Made by a program: the position numbers and the translations under genes. The notes under the pieces are model-generated. The model saw nothing but the letters and a program-made list of their open reading frames with translations. It was not told where the DNA came from and ran no database searches. Source: QZLE01 sp033852075 (GTDB lineage Bacteria > Pseudomonadota > Gammaproteobacteria > QZLD01). Taken from it: DNA of 64,000 bases. Of the stretch, positions 50,172 to 59,176 are shown piece by piece. Numbering within the stretch: position 1 is the stretch's first letter; each line of letters opens with the position of its first letter. The stretch covers positions 62,001 to 126,000 of the forward strand of contig JAWSVC010000015.1 of the NCBI GenBank assembly GCA_033852075.1, read 5' to 3'.

Positions 50172-52304
50172 ATGTTAATAGCAACTTACGAAAAACAACC
50201 AGAGATCATAATTAACTCAATGCAACAAGAAAAAGAAATTGAAAACCAAGAGCTATATATTAACCGAGAACTAAGTCTGTTAAGTTTTCAGTTTAGAGTT
50301 TTGGAACTAGCTAAGGATGAATCTATCCCGCTTTTAAATCGTCTGCGGTTTTTATGCATTTCCAGTTCTAATCTTGATGAATTTTTTGAATTACGAGTTT
50401 CTGGTTTAAAAAGGCAAGTCTTAATGGGGATGTCAGTCCAAGGAGCTGATTATCCTGATCAAACACCTGCATCAGAACAGCTAAAGCAAATACGTCACCT
50501 TGCTCATGGGCTGGTAGATGAACAATACCGGGTATTAAATGAAACGATAATTCCGGCAATGGAAAAAGAAGGTATTCATATTACCCGCAGAACACATTGG
50601 AACAGCAAACAATCAACATGGGTAAAAAAGTATTTTGAAGACCAACTATTCCCCATACTTACACCAATAGCATTGGATCCAGCCCACCCTTTTCCAAGGG
50701 TTCTAAATAAAAGTTTGAATTTTATCGTATCACTAAAAGGTAAAGATGCCTTTGGCAGATCAAGCGAACTTGCCATTGTGCAAGCTCCGAGAGCTCTACC
50801 TAGAATAATTCCATTACCAAATGAAATAGCAAATTATCAAAATGAATTCATATTCTTATCATCTGTTATTCATGCTCACATAGATTCAATTTTCCCGGGA
50901 ATGGAGGTTACAGGATGTTATCAATTTAGGGTAACCAGAAATAGTGACCTTTTTCTCGATCACTCAAAAATGGATGACTTACTCCATGCAGTAGAAGGCG
51001 AACTTTTTTCCAGAAGATACGGAGATACTGTAAGATTGGAAATAGTTGATAGTTGCCCTGAAAAACTAAGTACATTTTTATTAAAAGAATTCAAATTAGG
51101 TGAAGATGATCTTTATCTGGTAAATGGCCCTGTTAATTTGAATAGAATGGAAAATATTATTAACCTAATCGACAGACCTAATCTTGAATTTAAACAACAC
51201 AGTCCTGTAATACCAGCTAATTTAGGTCGTAATTCAAATATATTTGATGTTATTGCCAAAAAAGATATTTTGGTTCATCTACCATTCGAATCATTTTCCC
51301 CAATCATTGATCTATTACAACAAGCTTCGGTTGATCCTGATGTAGTTGCTATAAAACAAACTCTTTATCGTACCGGCTCTGATTCTATGCTTGTTGATAT
51401 TTTGGTCAATGCAGCGCGATCAGGCAAAGAAGTCACAGTTATTATTGAACTGCGTGCCCGTTTTGATGAGGCTGCTAATATCCATCTGGCAACTTATTTG
51501 CAAGAAGCTGGTGCTCATGTTGTTTACGGCGTTGTCGGATTTAAAACTCATGCCAAGATGCTGCTTATTACACGCCGAGAAAAAGGCAAGATTCGCAACT
51601 ATGCACACCTAAGTACAGGTAATTATCACGCAACAACTGCCAGACACTATACTGATATGGGACTTTTGACGTGCGATAAAAAAATCACCAAAGATGTACA
51701 TAAGCTTTTTCTTCAAATGACAGGAATGAGCAAAAAAAGCGATGTTAATAATATATTACAATCCCCTTTTACCTTATATAAATCGATCCTTCAGTTTATC
51801 GAAATAGAAACTAAAAATGCCAAAGCAGGCAAACCAGCCAGAATAATTCTTAAAACAAACGCCCTAACCCATAAAGATATTATTGATGCTCTATATCAAG
51901 CATCGCAAGCTGGAGTGCAAATTGATCTAATAGTTAGAAGCATTTGCTGCCTACGCCCTGGAATTAAAGGAATATCGGAAAATATAAGAGTAATATCAGT
52001 TTTGGGTAGATTCCTTGAACATACAAGAATCTATTACTTTGAAAATAATGGTGATCCGAATGTTTGGCTAAGTAGTGCTGATATGATGGAAAGAAACTTA
52101 TTTCACCGCGTAGAGACTGGTTTTCCTTTAAATGACCATGACATCAAAAAACGAGTCATTAATGAAGGACTTGAACCATACCTAACCAACAATATTAAGG
52201 CTTGGATTTTAAATGATAATGGCGAATACTCCAAAGCACCTGTTGAAAACCCTGAAGAAGAAAAGTCTGCTCAACAATATTTGATGGATCTACATAGTAT
52301 TTAA
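50172..52304 (+). CDS. ppk1: Polyphosphate kinase 1
   Basis: It makes inorganic polyphosphate from ATP, reversibly. The N-terminal helical domain contains ELSLLSFQFRVLELAKDESI and SSNLDEFFELRVSGLKRQV. The catalytic C-domains hold the phospho-accepting His in FKTHAKMLLITRREKG and a second conserved His in FLEHTRIYYFEN, with YAHLSTGNYHATTARHYTDM between them. The 710-residue length is typical. An alternative start is the Met at 50220. It is divergent from the large lipoprotein gene and convergent with the cupin/ppx pair. Confidence 0.97.
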   Translation: MLIATYEKQPEIIINSMQQEKEIENQELYINRELSLLSFQFRVLELAKDESIPLLNRLRFLCISSSNLDEFFELRVSGLKRQVLMGMSVQGADYPDQTPASEQLKQIRHLAHGLVDEQYRVLNETIIPAMEKEGIHITRRTHWNSKQSTWVKKYFEDQLFPILTPIALDPAHPFPRVLNKSLNFIVSLKGKDAFGRSSELAIVQAPRALPRIIPLPNEIANYQNEFIFLSSVIHAHIDSIFPGMEVTGCYQFRVTRNSDLFLDHSKMDDLLHAVEGELFSRRYGDTVRLEIVDSCPEKLSTFLLKEFKLGEDDLYLVNGPVNLNRMENIINLIDRPNLEFKQHSPVIPANLGRNSNIFDVIAKKDILVHLPFESFSPIIDLLQQASVDPDVVAIKQTLYRTGSDSMLVDILVNAARSGKEVTVIIELRARFDEAANIHLATYLQEAGAHVVYGVVGFKTHAKMLLITRREKGKIRNYAHLSTGNYHATTARHYTDMGLLTCDKKITKDVHKLFLQMTGMSKKSDVNNILQSPFTLYKSILQFIEIETKNAKAGKPARIILKTNALTHKDIIDALYQASQAGVQIDLIVRSICCLRPGIKGISENIRVISVLGRFLEHTRIYYFENNGDPNVWLSSADMMERNLFHRVETGFPLNDHDIKKRVINEGLEPYLTNNIKAWILNDNGEYSKAPVENPEEEKSAQQYLMDLHSI

Positions 52305-52364
52305 ATTTAAAGCTTTTAATTTAATGCTGATTTTATTATTAATTTAATCAGGCAATTCAAATTA

Positions 52365-52676
52365 CTAATAAAATATACATAGCCAAACTGATTTTTCATC
52401 CTTTTTTGTTGCTACCACACGATGCCTTTGTTGTGCAGGTATATTAATATAATCTCCCGGCAGCATTGCAACTATTCCATTTTCAAATTCAAGTTCGGCA
52501 CTTCCAGATAGCAATATTACAAATTCATTTTGCTCTTGCTGATACCAAAAACCTTGCTCTGATGAATGTCCATGAGAAACAATGCGTTCAATACAAACAC
52601 TATCTGATGAAATCAGAGTTGTCACCAATTCGTCTGGCAATTCACAGGGAATATCTTTAAAGATGTTTTGTAACAA
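52365..52676 (-). CDS. Small cupin-fold protein
   Basis: A 103-residue single-domain cupin. The two cupin motifs are ERIVSHGHSSEQGFWYQQEQ (first His/Glu set) and MLPGDYINIPAQQRHRV (second). Small cupins of this type bind a metal and a small ligand; the role is unknown. It starts at a TTG overlapping the ppx 3' end by 20 bases, so translational coupling to ppx is probable. Confidence 0.82.
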   Translation of the reverse strand: MLQNIFKDIPCELPDELVTTLISSDSVCIERIVSHGHSSEQGFWYQQEQNEFVILLSGSAELEFENGIVAMLPGDYINIPAQQRHRVVATKKDEKSVWLCIFY

Positions 52677-54162
52677 AATTCAGCTTCCAACCCGATTCTT
52701 TTACCGCTTTTTGCTCAAGAATCAAGTCTGCCTCGGTAAGTGGATTTTGCTGCAACCATTCGACTGGAAAAACTAAATCTATCGACCCTTTTTCTGCCTT
52801 AAACCCTAACTCATCCAGTGGCACATGATTGCGGGAACGACAAAACAACACTGCCAATCTAAAAATTAGGCATAATGCTGTTACGCGATAACAATCACAG
52901 GCTGGTAATTTACCCAAAAGCTTCTTTGGAAATGACCTTCTATGCCCTTCTATTATAAAACGCAAAACCTGCTGTTCTTCTCTAGTAAAACCAGCCAAAT
53001 CAGCATGTTTAACCAGATAGGCGCTGTGTTTATGATATTTAGCGTGTGATACAGCTAAACCAGTTTCATGAACCATTGCAGCCCAGCGCAAGTAATTCAC
53101 GCTCTGTATATCATCAAGTTGCAAACTGGTTTTTAAGGCTTCAAATATATACATGGCAGCGTTTTCAACCAATTGACTCTGTTTTTCATCAAATTTGTAA
53201 TCATTTGCAAATTGTTTAATAGCTGTATCGCGAATATCGTGATGTTCTATCTTTCCATACAAATCAAGCAGCATCCCTTCGCGCAACCCACCATCACACG
53301 GAATAATAGTTTCGATATCAAGGTTTTTCATAAGCCCGTATAAGACTGCAGTTCCACCAGCGAACGCATTTGCCCTGTCCTGACTTATATCAGGATGATC
53401 TTCCCCCTTAAACCTACCATTTTCTACCAAATCTTTTCTTAATCTATCAAGCGCTTCAAAGGTTATTTCACCATTGGTCCAACCTTTTTGTTCTAACACT
53501 TTACCGATCGCAATAATTGAGCCTGCAGATCCAATAACAGTTTGCCAGCCAATATTCTTCATATGTAACACAAATGGCTGAATTTTAAGGCCTGCTTTAA
53601 TTACAGCTCTATGCATTGCTTCTTTAGTAACCATACCATCCGGAAAGAAATCTACAGTTGATGATAAACAACCTATATCAAGGCTTTCCATATCTATGGA
53701 ATCGAAATCCCTACCAATAACAAGCTCGGAGCTACCACCACCAATATCAATTAAAAGACGATTTTGACCATCTAACTCAATACTACGAGCAACCCCAAGA
53801 TAGATAAGGCGAGCTTCTTCATAACCAGAAATAACCTCTACCGAATAACCGACAATCTCGGTTGCCCTACTAACAAAATCCCTGCTATTTCTGGCCCTTC
53901 TTAAAGCATTGGTACCAACAATTTTGACAAATCTCGGGTGAAAATCTTTAAGACGCTGACCATACATTTCAATAATATCAAGACCGCGTTGAATAGCCTC
54001 TTCGGTAAGGTTTTTTTGATCATCAAAACCTTCAGCAAGCTTTACGGGATATCTGATTTTATCGATTACGGTAAATTTGGTTCCATCAACTTCCGCAATC
54101 ATAAGGTGGAAGGTATTTGACCCTAGGTCTGCTACAGCACAGGTAATAGGTGGTTTGCTCAC
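52657..54162 (-). CDS. ppx: Exopolyphosphatase (Ppx/GppA family)
   Basis: It removes terminal phosphates from polyphosphate and possibly from pppGpp. The actin-like ATPase fold shows ADLGSNTFHLMIAEVDGTKF near the N-terminus and LLIDIGGGSSELVIGRDF in the middle. The C-terminal third (about 310-500) is the HD-like domain of the E. coli-type Ppx. GTG 54162 has AAGGA six bases upstream and gives 501 residues; the frame extends to an ATG at 54201. It lies opposite ppk1, with a cupin gene overlapping its 3' end. Confidence 0.93.
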   Translation of the reverse strand: MSKPPITCAVADLGSNTFHLMIAEVDGTKFTVIDKIRYPVKLAEGFDDQKNLTEEAIQRGLDIIEMYGQRLKDFHPRFVKIVGTNALRRARNSRDFVSRATEIVGYSVEVISGYEEARLIYLGVARSIELDGQNRLLIDIGGGSSELVIGRDFDSIDMESLDIGCLSSTVDFFPDGMVTKEAMHRAVIKAGLKIQPFVLHMKNIGWQTVIGSAGSIIAIGKVLEQKGWTNGEITFEALDRLRKDLVENGRFKGEDHPDISQDRANAFAGGTAVLYGLMKNLDIETIIPCDGGLREGMLLDLYGKIEHHDIRDTAIKQFANDYKFDEKQSQLVENAAMYIFEALKTSLQLDDIQSVNYLRWAAMVHETGLAVSHAKYHKHSAYLVKHADLAGFTREEQQVLRFIIEGHRRSFPKKLLGKLPACDCYRVTALCLIFRLAVLFCRSRNHVPLDELGFKAEKGSIDLVFPVEWLQQNPLTEADLILEQKAVKESGWKLNFVTKHL

Positions 54163-54332
54163 AAAATTTCCTTTTTGTTCAACGCCATATAAAAAACACA
54201 AATTCCTTTCTTGTCAAAATTCCCCTTATATATTATCAATACGAATTAAGGAAAATCTCATAGATTCTTTTATATATGCAATAAGCACGATACTATATCA
54301 AATATCATGGAATGAAAAAGGAATTTTATTTG

Positions 54333-55826
54333 ATGGCCAGCTCCGAGCATGGAAAGGTCGATAGCCTTGAGCTAAACAAAGTTGAAAGCAATAGCAATCT
54401 ACCACCTTTGCTACTAATTGATGATGACCCTTTATTAGTTGAAACCAGTAGTTTTCTACTGCAGGATTCTTTTCGCGTTTATTCTGCAAAAACCAGAACC
54501 CAAGCCCACACCTTATTGCAATCTATCAATGAAACTCCTGTTGTAGCGTTAGTTGATTTAGGTCTTCCTCCCACCCCTCACACGCCACAAGAAGGTTTTG
54601 CACTAATAGCAGACTTACTGGCATTTAATTCTATGATGCGCATTATCGTGTTATCCGGCCAAAGCCGTGATTCAAATGTACAGCACGCAATGACCCTTGG
54701 GGCAGCTGATTTTATTGCCAAGCCATGCGCTCCGGAAGATTTAAAACAAAAGTTAATTCAACAAGCCAAACTTTATTATTCTGAAAGCAGTCATAAAACC
54801 AAACAAGAAAAGTCATTAATTACCGGTAAATGCCCGGAAATTTTAAACCTAAATACCCAAATAAAAGTTTATGCTAAAACTCCATTCCCAGTTCTTATTA
54901 CTGGTGAATCCGGCTCAGGAAAAGAGCTTATAGCTCAAGAACTACATAATCACTCAAACAACAATAAAGAACCATTTTTAGTTATAAACTGCGCCGCCTT
55001 TACCGCTGAACTTCTAGATTCTCAGCTTTTTGGACATACAAAAGGTTCTTTTACTGGCGCAGATAAAGACAAAACCGGATTTTTTACTGATGCAGGCAAA
55101 GGAACACTATTTTTAGATGAGATTGGCGAGATGCCGCTTGGCCTACAGTCCAAGCTACTCAGAGTTCTAGAAAATGGAGAGTTTTATCCGATAGGAAAAA
55201 CCACACCACATAAAACAGAAGCACGAATCATTGCTGCCACCAATCGTGATCTGCTACAAATGGTAGAAGAAGGACGATTTAGACACGATCTATATCACCG
55301 CCTCAGTGTACTAACATTAAATTCAATTCCTGTCTGTAACCGAGGTCAGGATAAATTACTTCTTCTAGAACATTTTCAAAATTCACTAGCAGAAACTGTT
55401 CCCCCATTTACTTTATCTAATGATGCCGAACTGGTCTGGCTTAATTACACATTCCCCGGCAATGTACGTGAACTTAAAAACATTGTAATTCGCATCGGAA
55501 CCAAACATCCTGGCCAGATTGTGGATGTTGATACCCTGATATCAGAACTAGAACAAGACCAATCTATCTGCCAAACCTCTGCTGCTTACGGTAATACGAT
55601 ATCTGACAACTTATCTACAGGTTCCGATTCTTCTGAGGATGAAATAATTGCCAAGTTACGCTCTGGTCAATCACTTGATGCGGCCCTACATTCACTTGAA
55701 TCAGCTTATATTCAAGCGGCTTTAAATGAGTGTGCCGGCAACTTAAGCAAGACAGCAAAATTATTACAAACCAATCGCACTACCCTTTATGGAAAGATGC
55801 AACGACTTGGGTTAATGAATGAGTAA
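54333..55826 (+). CDS. Sigma-54-dependent response regulator, PrsR-like
   Basis: A response regulator of about 497 residues: a receiver domain at about 25-145 with LLIDDDPLL, the phospho-acceptor Asp in VDLGLPPTPHTPQEGF and Lys in FIAKPC. It continues with a sigma-54 AAA+ domain (GESGSGKELIAQE, GSFTGADKDKTG, DEIGEMP), then a Fis-type helix-turn-helix (NLSKTAKLLQTNRTTLYGKM). The receiver's DLGLPP pattern and the EGF stretch are those of PrsR, the regulator of PEP-CTERM/EPS clusters. Here it precedes MSHA pilus genes instead. ATG 54333 is preferred over 54312 for its AAGGA. Confidence 0.89.
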   Translation: MASSEHGKVDSLELNKVESNSNLPPLLLIDDDPLLVETSSFLLQDSFRVYSAKTRTQAHTLLQSINETPVVALVDLGLPPTPHTPQEGFALIADLLAFNSMMRIIVLSGQSRDSNVQHAMTLGAADFIAKPCAPEDLKQKLIQQAKLYYSESSHKTKQEKSLITGKCPEILNLNTQIKVYAKTPFPVLITGESGSGKELIAQELHNHSNNNKEPFLVINCAAFTAELLDSQLFGHTKGSFTGADKDKTGFFTDAGKGTLFLDEIGEMPLGLQSKLLRVLENGEFYPIGKTTPHKTEARIIAATNRDLLQMVEEGRFRHDLYHRLSVLTLNSIPVCNRGQDKLLLLEHFQNSLAETVPPFTLSNDAELVWLNYTFPGNVRELKNIVIRIGTKHPGQIVDVDTLISELEQDQSICQTSAAYGNTISDNLSTGSDSSEDEIIAKLRSGQSLDAALHSLESAYIQAALNECAGNLSKTAKLLQTNRTTLYGKMQRLGLMNE

Positions 55827-55845
55827 ATGTAAAAGGATTTAGGTT

Positions 55846-57354
55846 ATGTATTTAGAATATTTTGGATTAAAAAGGCCTCCTTTTAAAATAACCCCTGATG
55901 CCAGCATGTTTTATGACGGTGGTGCCCGCGGCAATGCTCTGGATGCTCTAATCTACGCAATTCTAAATGGAGAAGGTATTGTAAAAGTTGTTGGTGAGGT
56001 TGGTAGCGGCAAAACCATGCTATGTCGAATGTTAGAACTAAAGCTGCCGCCAGAAGTTGAGATTGTCTACATAGCTAACCCCAACATATCGGCAGAACAT
56101 ATTCTACATACTATTGCCATCGAACTGGATATTAGTGTTGATGAATCTTCAAGCCGCCTCGAAGTAATGCAAAAATTACAGCATTTCCTTTTAGAACGGC
56201 ACAAAAATGGCTATCAGATTGTTGTATTTGTTGAAGAAGCCCAAGGAATGCCTATAGCAACCCTTGAAGAAATCAGGCTCATGAGCAACTTGGAAACCGA
56301 TCAGGACAAGCTATTACAGATTGTGCTATTTGGACAGCCAGAGCTTGATGAAAATTTACAGCAACCACAGATAAGACAGCTAAAAGAACGTATTACCCAT
56401 AGTTTCTTTTTAAGCCCATTCACACCTGAAGAAGTCCATAAATATCTTAACTTTCGCATGACTGTTGCGGGTTATCATGGACCAGATATATTTTCACCAA
56501 AAATCGCAAGGCTAATATGTAAACACACAGGTGGATTATTACGCAGAATCAATATTGTTTCTGATAAAGTGCTACTTTCTGCGTTTGCTCAACAAACGCA
56601 TAATATTAATAGAAAGCACGTTGTTGCCGCAGTTGAAGACAGCGAATTCAGCAGTATAAACCCAACAAAAATACCTTATAAATTGCTGATTACAGGTTTG
56701 ACTGCTTCACTATGCGCAATTATGATTTTAATTGGACTAAAGCTTACCGACATAGACAATAAGACTCCAAAATCAATACAAACTAAATCAACAGCAGAAG
56801 AGAATAAATTTCCAAAAAACCAATTAGCTATAACTCCACCATCTAAACAATCAAGCATTCAACAACAATATGTTAAACAGTCAGAACCTAAGACTGATGT
56901 GAATTTGCAATCCAATATATCAAATCAAGTTCCTATTAAATCAGTAACTGCAATAACTACCACATCTAAAAAGCCAAACAATTCACAAAACGTTAAATTA
57001 CTAAGCAATCTGCAAAAAAGAATACAGGCTACTAAATCCTGGCTTTCTAATAACAGTCCAGACATATACACGATTCAATTAATGTCAATAAAAGAGCAAC
57101 ATATCAACCACTTACACAAATATCTTAGCGGCATTTCTGAAACAAACTTATTTAATGATATTTATATTTATCAGACAGATAAAAATGACGGTAAATTATT
57201 CGGGGTTTTATACCAAAATTTCTCGTCAAAAAAAGATGCTTATGCTGCATTAAATGCATTACCAACTATACTTAATGCTAATAGCCCTGTGCTTAGAACC
57301 ATCCGAGGGATCAATGGAGAGATTTCCAAAAGCTATGGAAAAAGCAATATGTAA
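55846..57354 (+). CDS. mshM: MSHA pilus ATPase MshM with C-terminal SPOR-like domain
   Basis: A 502-residue ExeA/MshM-type AAA+ protein. It begins YLEYFGLKRPPFKITPDASM, with Walker A GEVGSGKTMLC (about 47-57) and VVFVEEAQGM as Walker B. A transmembrane helix (about 281-300, LLITGLTASLCAIMILIGL) is followed by a Ser/Lys/Gln linker and a C-terminal SPOR-like domain of about 85 residues (YTIQLMSIKEQHINHLHKYL). Such domains bind denuded glycan, which would anchor the ATPase to the cell wall. It lies 19 bases after the regulator, first of the msh genes. Confidence 0.88.
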   Translation: MYLEYFGLKRPPFKITPDASMFYDGGARGNALDALIYAILNGEGIVKVVGEVGSGKTMLCRMLELKLPPEVEIVYIANPNISAEHILHTIAIELDISVDESSSRLEVMQKLQHFLLERHKNGYQIVVFVEEAQGMPIATLEEIRLMSNLETDQDKLLQIVLFGQPELDENLQQPQIRQLKERITHSFFLSPFTPEEVHKYLNFRMTVAGYHGPDIFSPKIARLICKHTGGLLRRINIVSDKVLLSAFAQQTHNINRKHVVAAVEDSEFSSINPTKIPYKLLITGLTASLCAIMILIGLKLTDIDNKTPKSIQTKSTAEENKFPKNQLAITPPSKQSSIQQQYVKQSEPKTDVNLQSNISNQVPIKSVTAITTTSKKPNNSQNVKLLSNLQKRIQATKSWLSNNSPDIYTIQLMSIKEQHINHLHKYLSGISETNLFNDIYIYQTDKNDGKLFGVLYQNFSSKKDAYAALNALPTILNANSPVLRTIRGINGEISKSYGKSNM

Positions 57355-57388
57355 ATATGCGACTGGAATCGCAACCTACAAATCAAAC

Positions 57389-59176
57389 ATGAGAAATTCT
57401 TTATCAATGGAAATTAGAAGCTCAAAAAGGTTATTGCTAAAACCTTTTCTTAAAGTTATTTGTTTAATCACTGCAACTATGTTCATATTTTCTTGTGATG
57501 AATATACTAAGAATCAAATTGATTATTCAAACGGACATATAAACTCAAATAAGTCATTGAACAATGCAGAAATAAGACAACGTCAAATACCGCGTCCAGT
57601 TAAAGCAACGCCATTTATACCTAACCCAGAATCACAAACATTAGAACGATATTCAGTTAACGTTCAAGACGTACCTATTCGCGAACTACTTTTTGCCATC
57701 TCGCGTGATGCCAAAATCGATCTTGATATTAAAAACGATATAGAAGGGAATATAACCTTAAACGCGATCAATCAAACACTGCCCCAAATCATGGATCGCA
57801 TTTCAAACCAGGCAGATATCAGATACCGTTTAAAAGGAAACCTACTTCTTGTAGAAGCAGATAAACCTTACCTAAAACATTATACCGTTGACTACCTTAA
57901 TATATCTCGTGAAAGCGAAAGTGTTATTACCACATCGACCGGCATCAGTAACGGTGTAACCGAAGAAGGAAGTTCACAAGAAGGAAATTCTTCAACAACA
58001 TCCGTAACAAATACTAGTGAAAACAAATTTTGGGATACATTAAGCCAAAACATATCCTATATTATCGAAGAAGAATCAGATTCGAATTCTTCCGAATCAA
58101 CTAATGAAAGTAACGAAAGCACTGAAACATCTGAAACAGCGCAATCATCTGACACAGCATCCTCTGCAGTAATTATCAACAAAGAAGCTGGGGTAATTTA
58201 TGTGCGCGCTACATCAAAACAACATGCAGATATTCAAAAATTTCTAGATACAGTCCTATCCAGTGTTAGACGGCAAGTTCTTATTGAAGCAACAGTTGCT
58301 GAAGTAACACTAAATGACCAACATCAACTTGGAGTAGACTGGGCAACAATCGCTGATGACCTGGGGCAATTTTCAATATCATCTGCATTTTTGGGAGATA
58401 ATTTTGCAGCTGCAACCGGCGTAATATTCCCATCGAATTTCTCCGGAGCTCCAAGCTTTAACGTAGCTTACCAACGCGAAAAAAATGGCAGGACTAGCGG
58501 CATTTTACTTAAGATGTTAGATCAATATGGTGACGTTAAGGTGCTTTCCAGCCCCAAAATAATGGCTTTAAATAACCAAACATCGCTTCTAAAAGTTGTT
58601 GATAATAGAGTCTATTTTTCTATTGATGTAGAGATCGATACAGATACAGATACAGGAACCAGCACCACAACATATGATACAACAGCACATTCAGTACCTG
58701 TTGGCTTTATTATGAATGTAACTCCTTTTATTACTGAATCGGAAGAGATCATACTAAATATTCGCCCTACTCTTACACGAATTGTTGGATATTCATATGA
58801 TCCTAATCCAGCCTTGGCTCAGGTTGGCGTAACCAATCCTGTTCCAGAAGTTCAAATACGCGAAATGGAATCTGTATTAAGAGTTAATAGTGGCAACACT
58901 GCTGTAATTGGCGGATTAATGCAAGATAGTGTTACCAAAGATGACCAGGGACTTCCATGGATATCAAAACTACCAATTATCGGCAATGCATTTTCATATA
59001 AAAACAATGATCGTCAAAAAACAGAGTTGGTTATATTTCTTAAGCCAACATTAATCAAAAACGCAAGTATAGAGCGCGATCTAAAAGAGTTTCGCCCGTT
59101 CTTGCCAAATACCAGCCAATCAATGCCAAGCCAAGAAGAGCAAATCTCTAGCATAAGGAAGGATAACGCTAAATGA
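57389..59176 (+). CDS. mshL: MSHA pilus secretin MshL
   Basis: The outer-membrane secretin of the MSHA pilus. A lipoprotein-like signal (FIFSC) is followed by a STN-like N0 domain (YSVNVQDVPIRELLFAISRD), a Ser/Glu-rich insert (about 190-255) and the secretin core (GVIYVRATSKQHADIQKFL, VLIEATVAEVTLNDQHQLG, VNSGNTAVIGGLMQDS). The open frame reaches back to 57254 inside mshM; I take ATG 57389, though ATG 57407 is equally possible. It overlaps mshN by ATGA. Confidence 0.88.
   Translation: MRNSLSMEIRSSKRLLLKPFLKVICLITATMFIFSCDEYTKNQIDYSNGHINSNKSLNNAEIRQRQIPRPVKATPFIPNPESQTLERYSVNVQDVPIRELLFAISRDAKIDLDIKNDIEGNITLNAINQTLPQIMDRISNQADIRYRLKGNLLLVEADKPYLKHYTVDYLNISRESESVITTSTGISNGVTEEGSSQEGNSSTTSVTNTSENKFWDTLSQNISYIIEEESDSNSSESTNESNESTETSETAQSSDTASSAVIINKEAGVIYVRATSKQHADIQKFLDTVLSSVRRQVLIEATVAEVTLNDQHQLGVDWATIADDLGQFSISSAFLGDNFAAATGVIFPSNFSGAPSFNVAYQREKNGRTSGILLKMLDQYGDVKVLSSPKIMALNNQTSLLKVVDNRVYFSIDVEIDTDTDTGTSTTTYDTTAHSVPVGFIMNVTPFITESEEIILNIRPTLTRIVGYSYDPNPALAQVGVTNPVPEVQIREMESVLRVNSGNTAVIGGLMQDSVTKDDQGLPWISKLPIIGNAFSYKNNDRQKTELVIFLKPTLIKNASIERDLKEFRPFLPNTSQSMPSQEEQISSIRKDNAK

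Noticed and set aside
57254..57388. Longer start for mshL inside mshM
   Set aside because: It would overlap the mshM coding end by 101 bases and place the lipoprotein signal about 75 residues into the chain.
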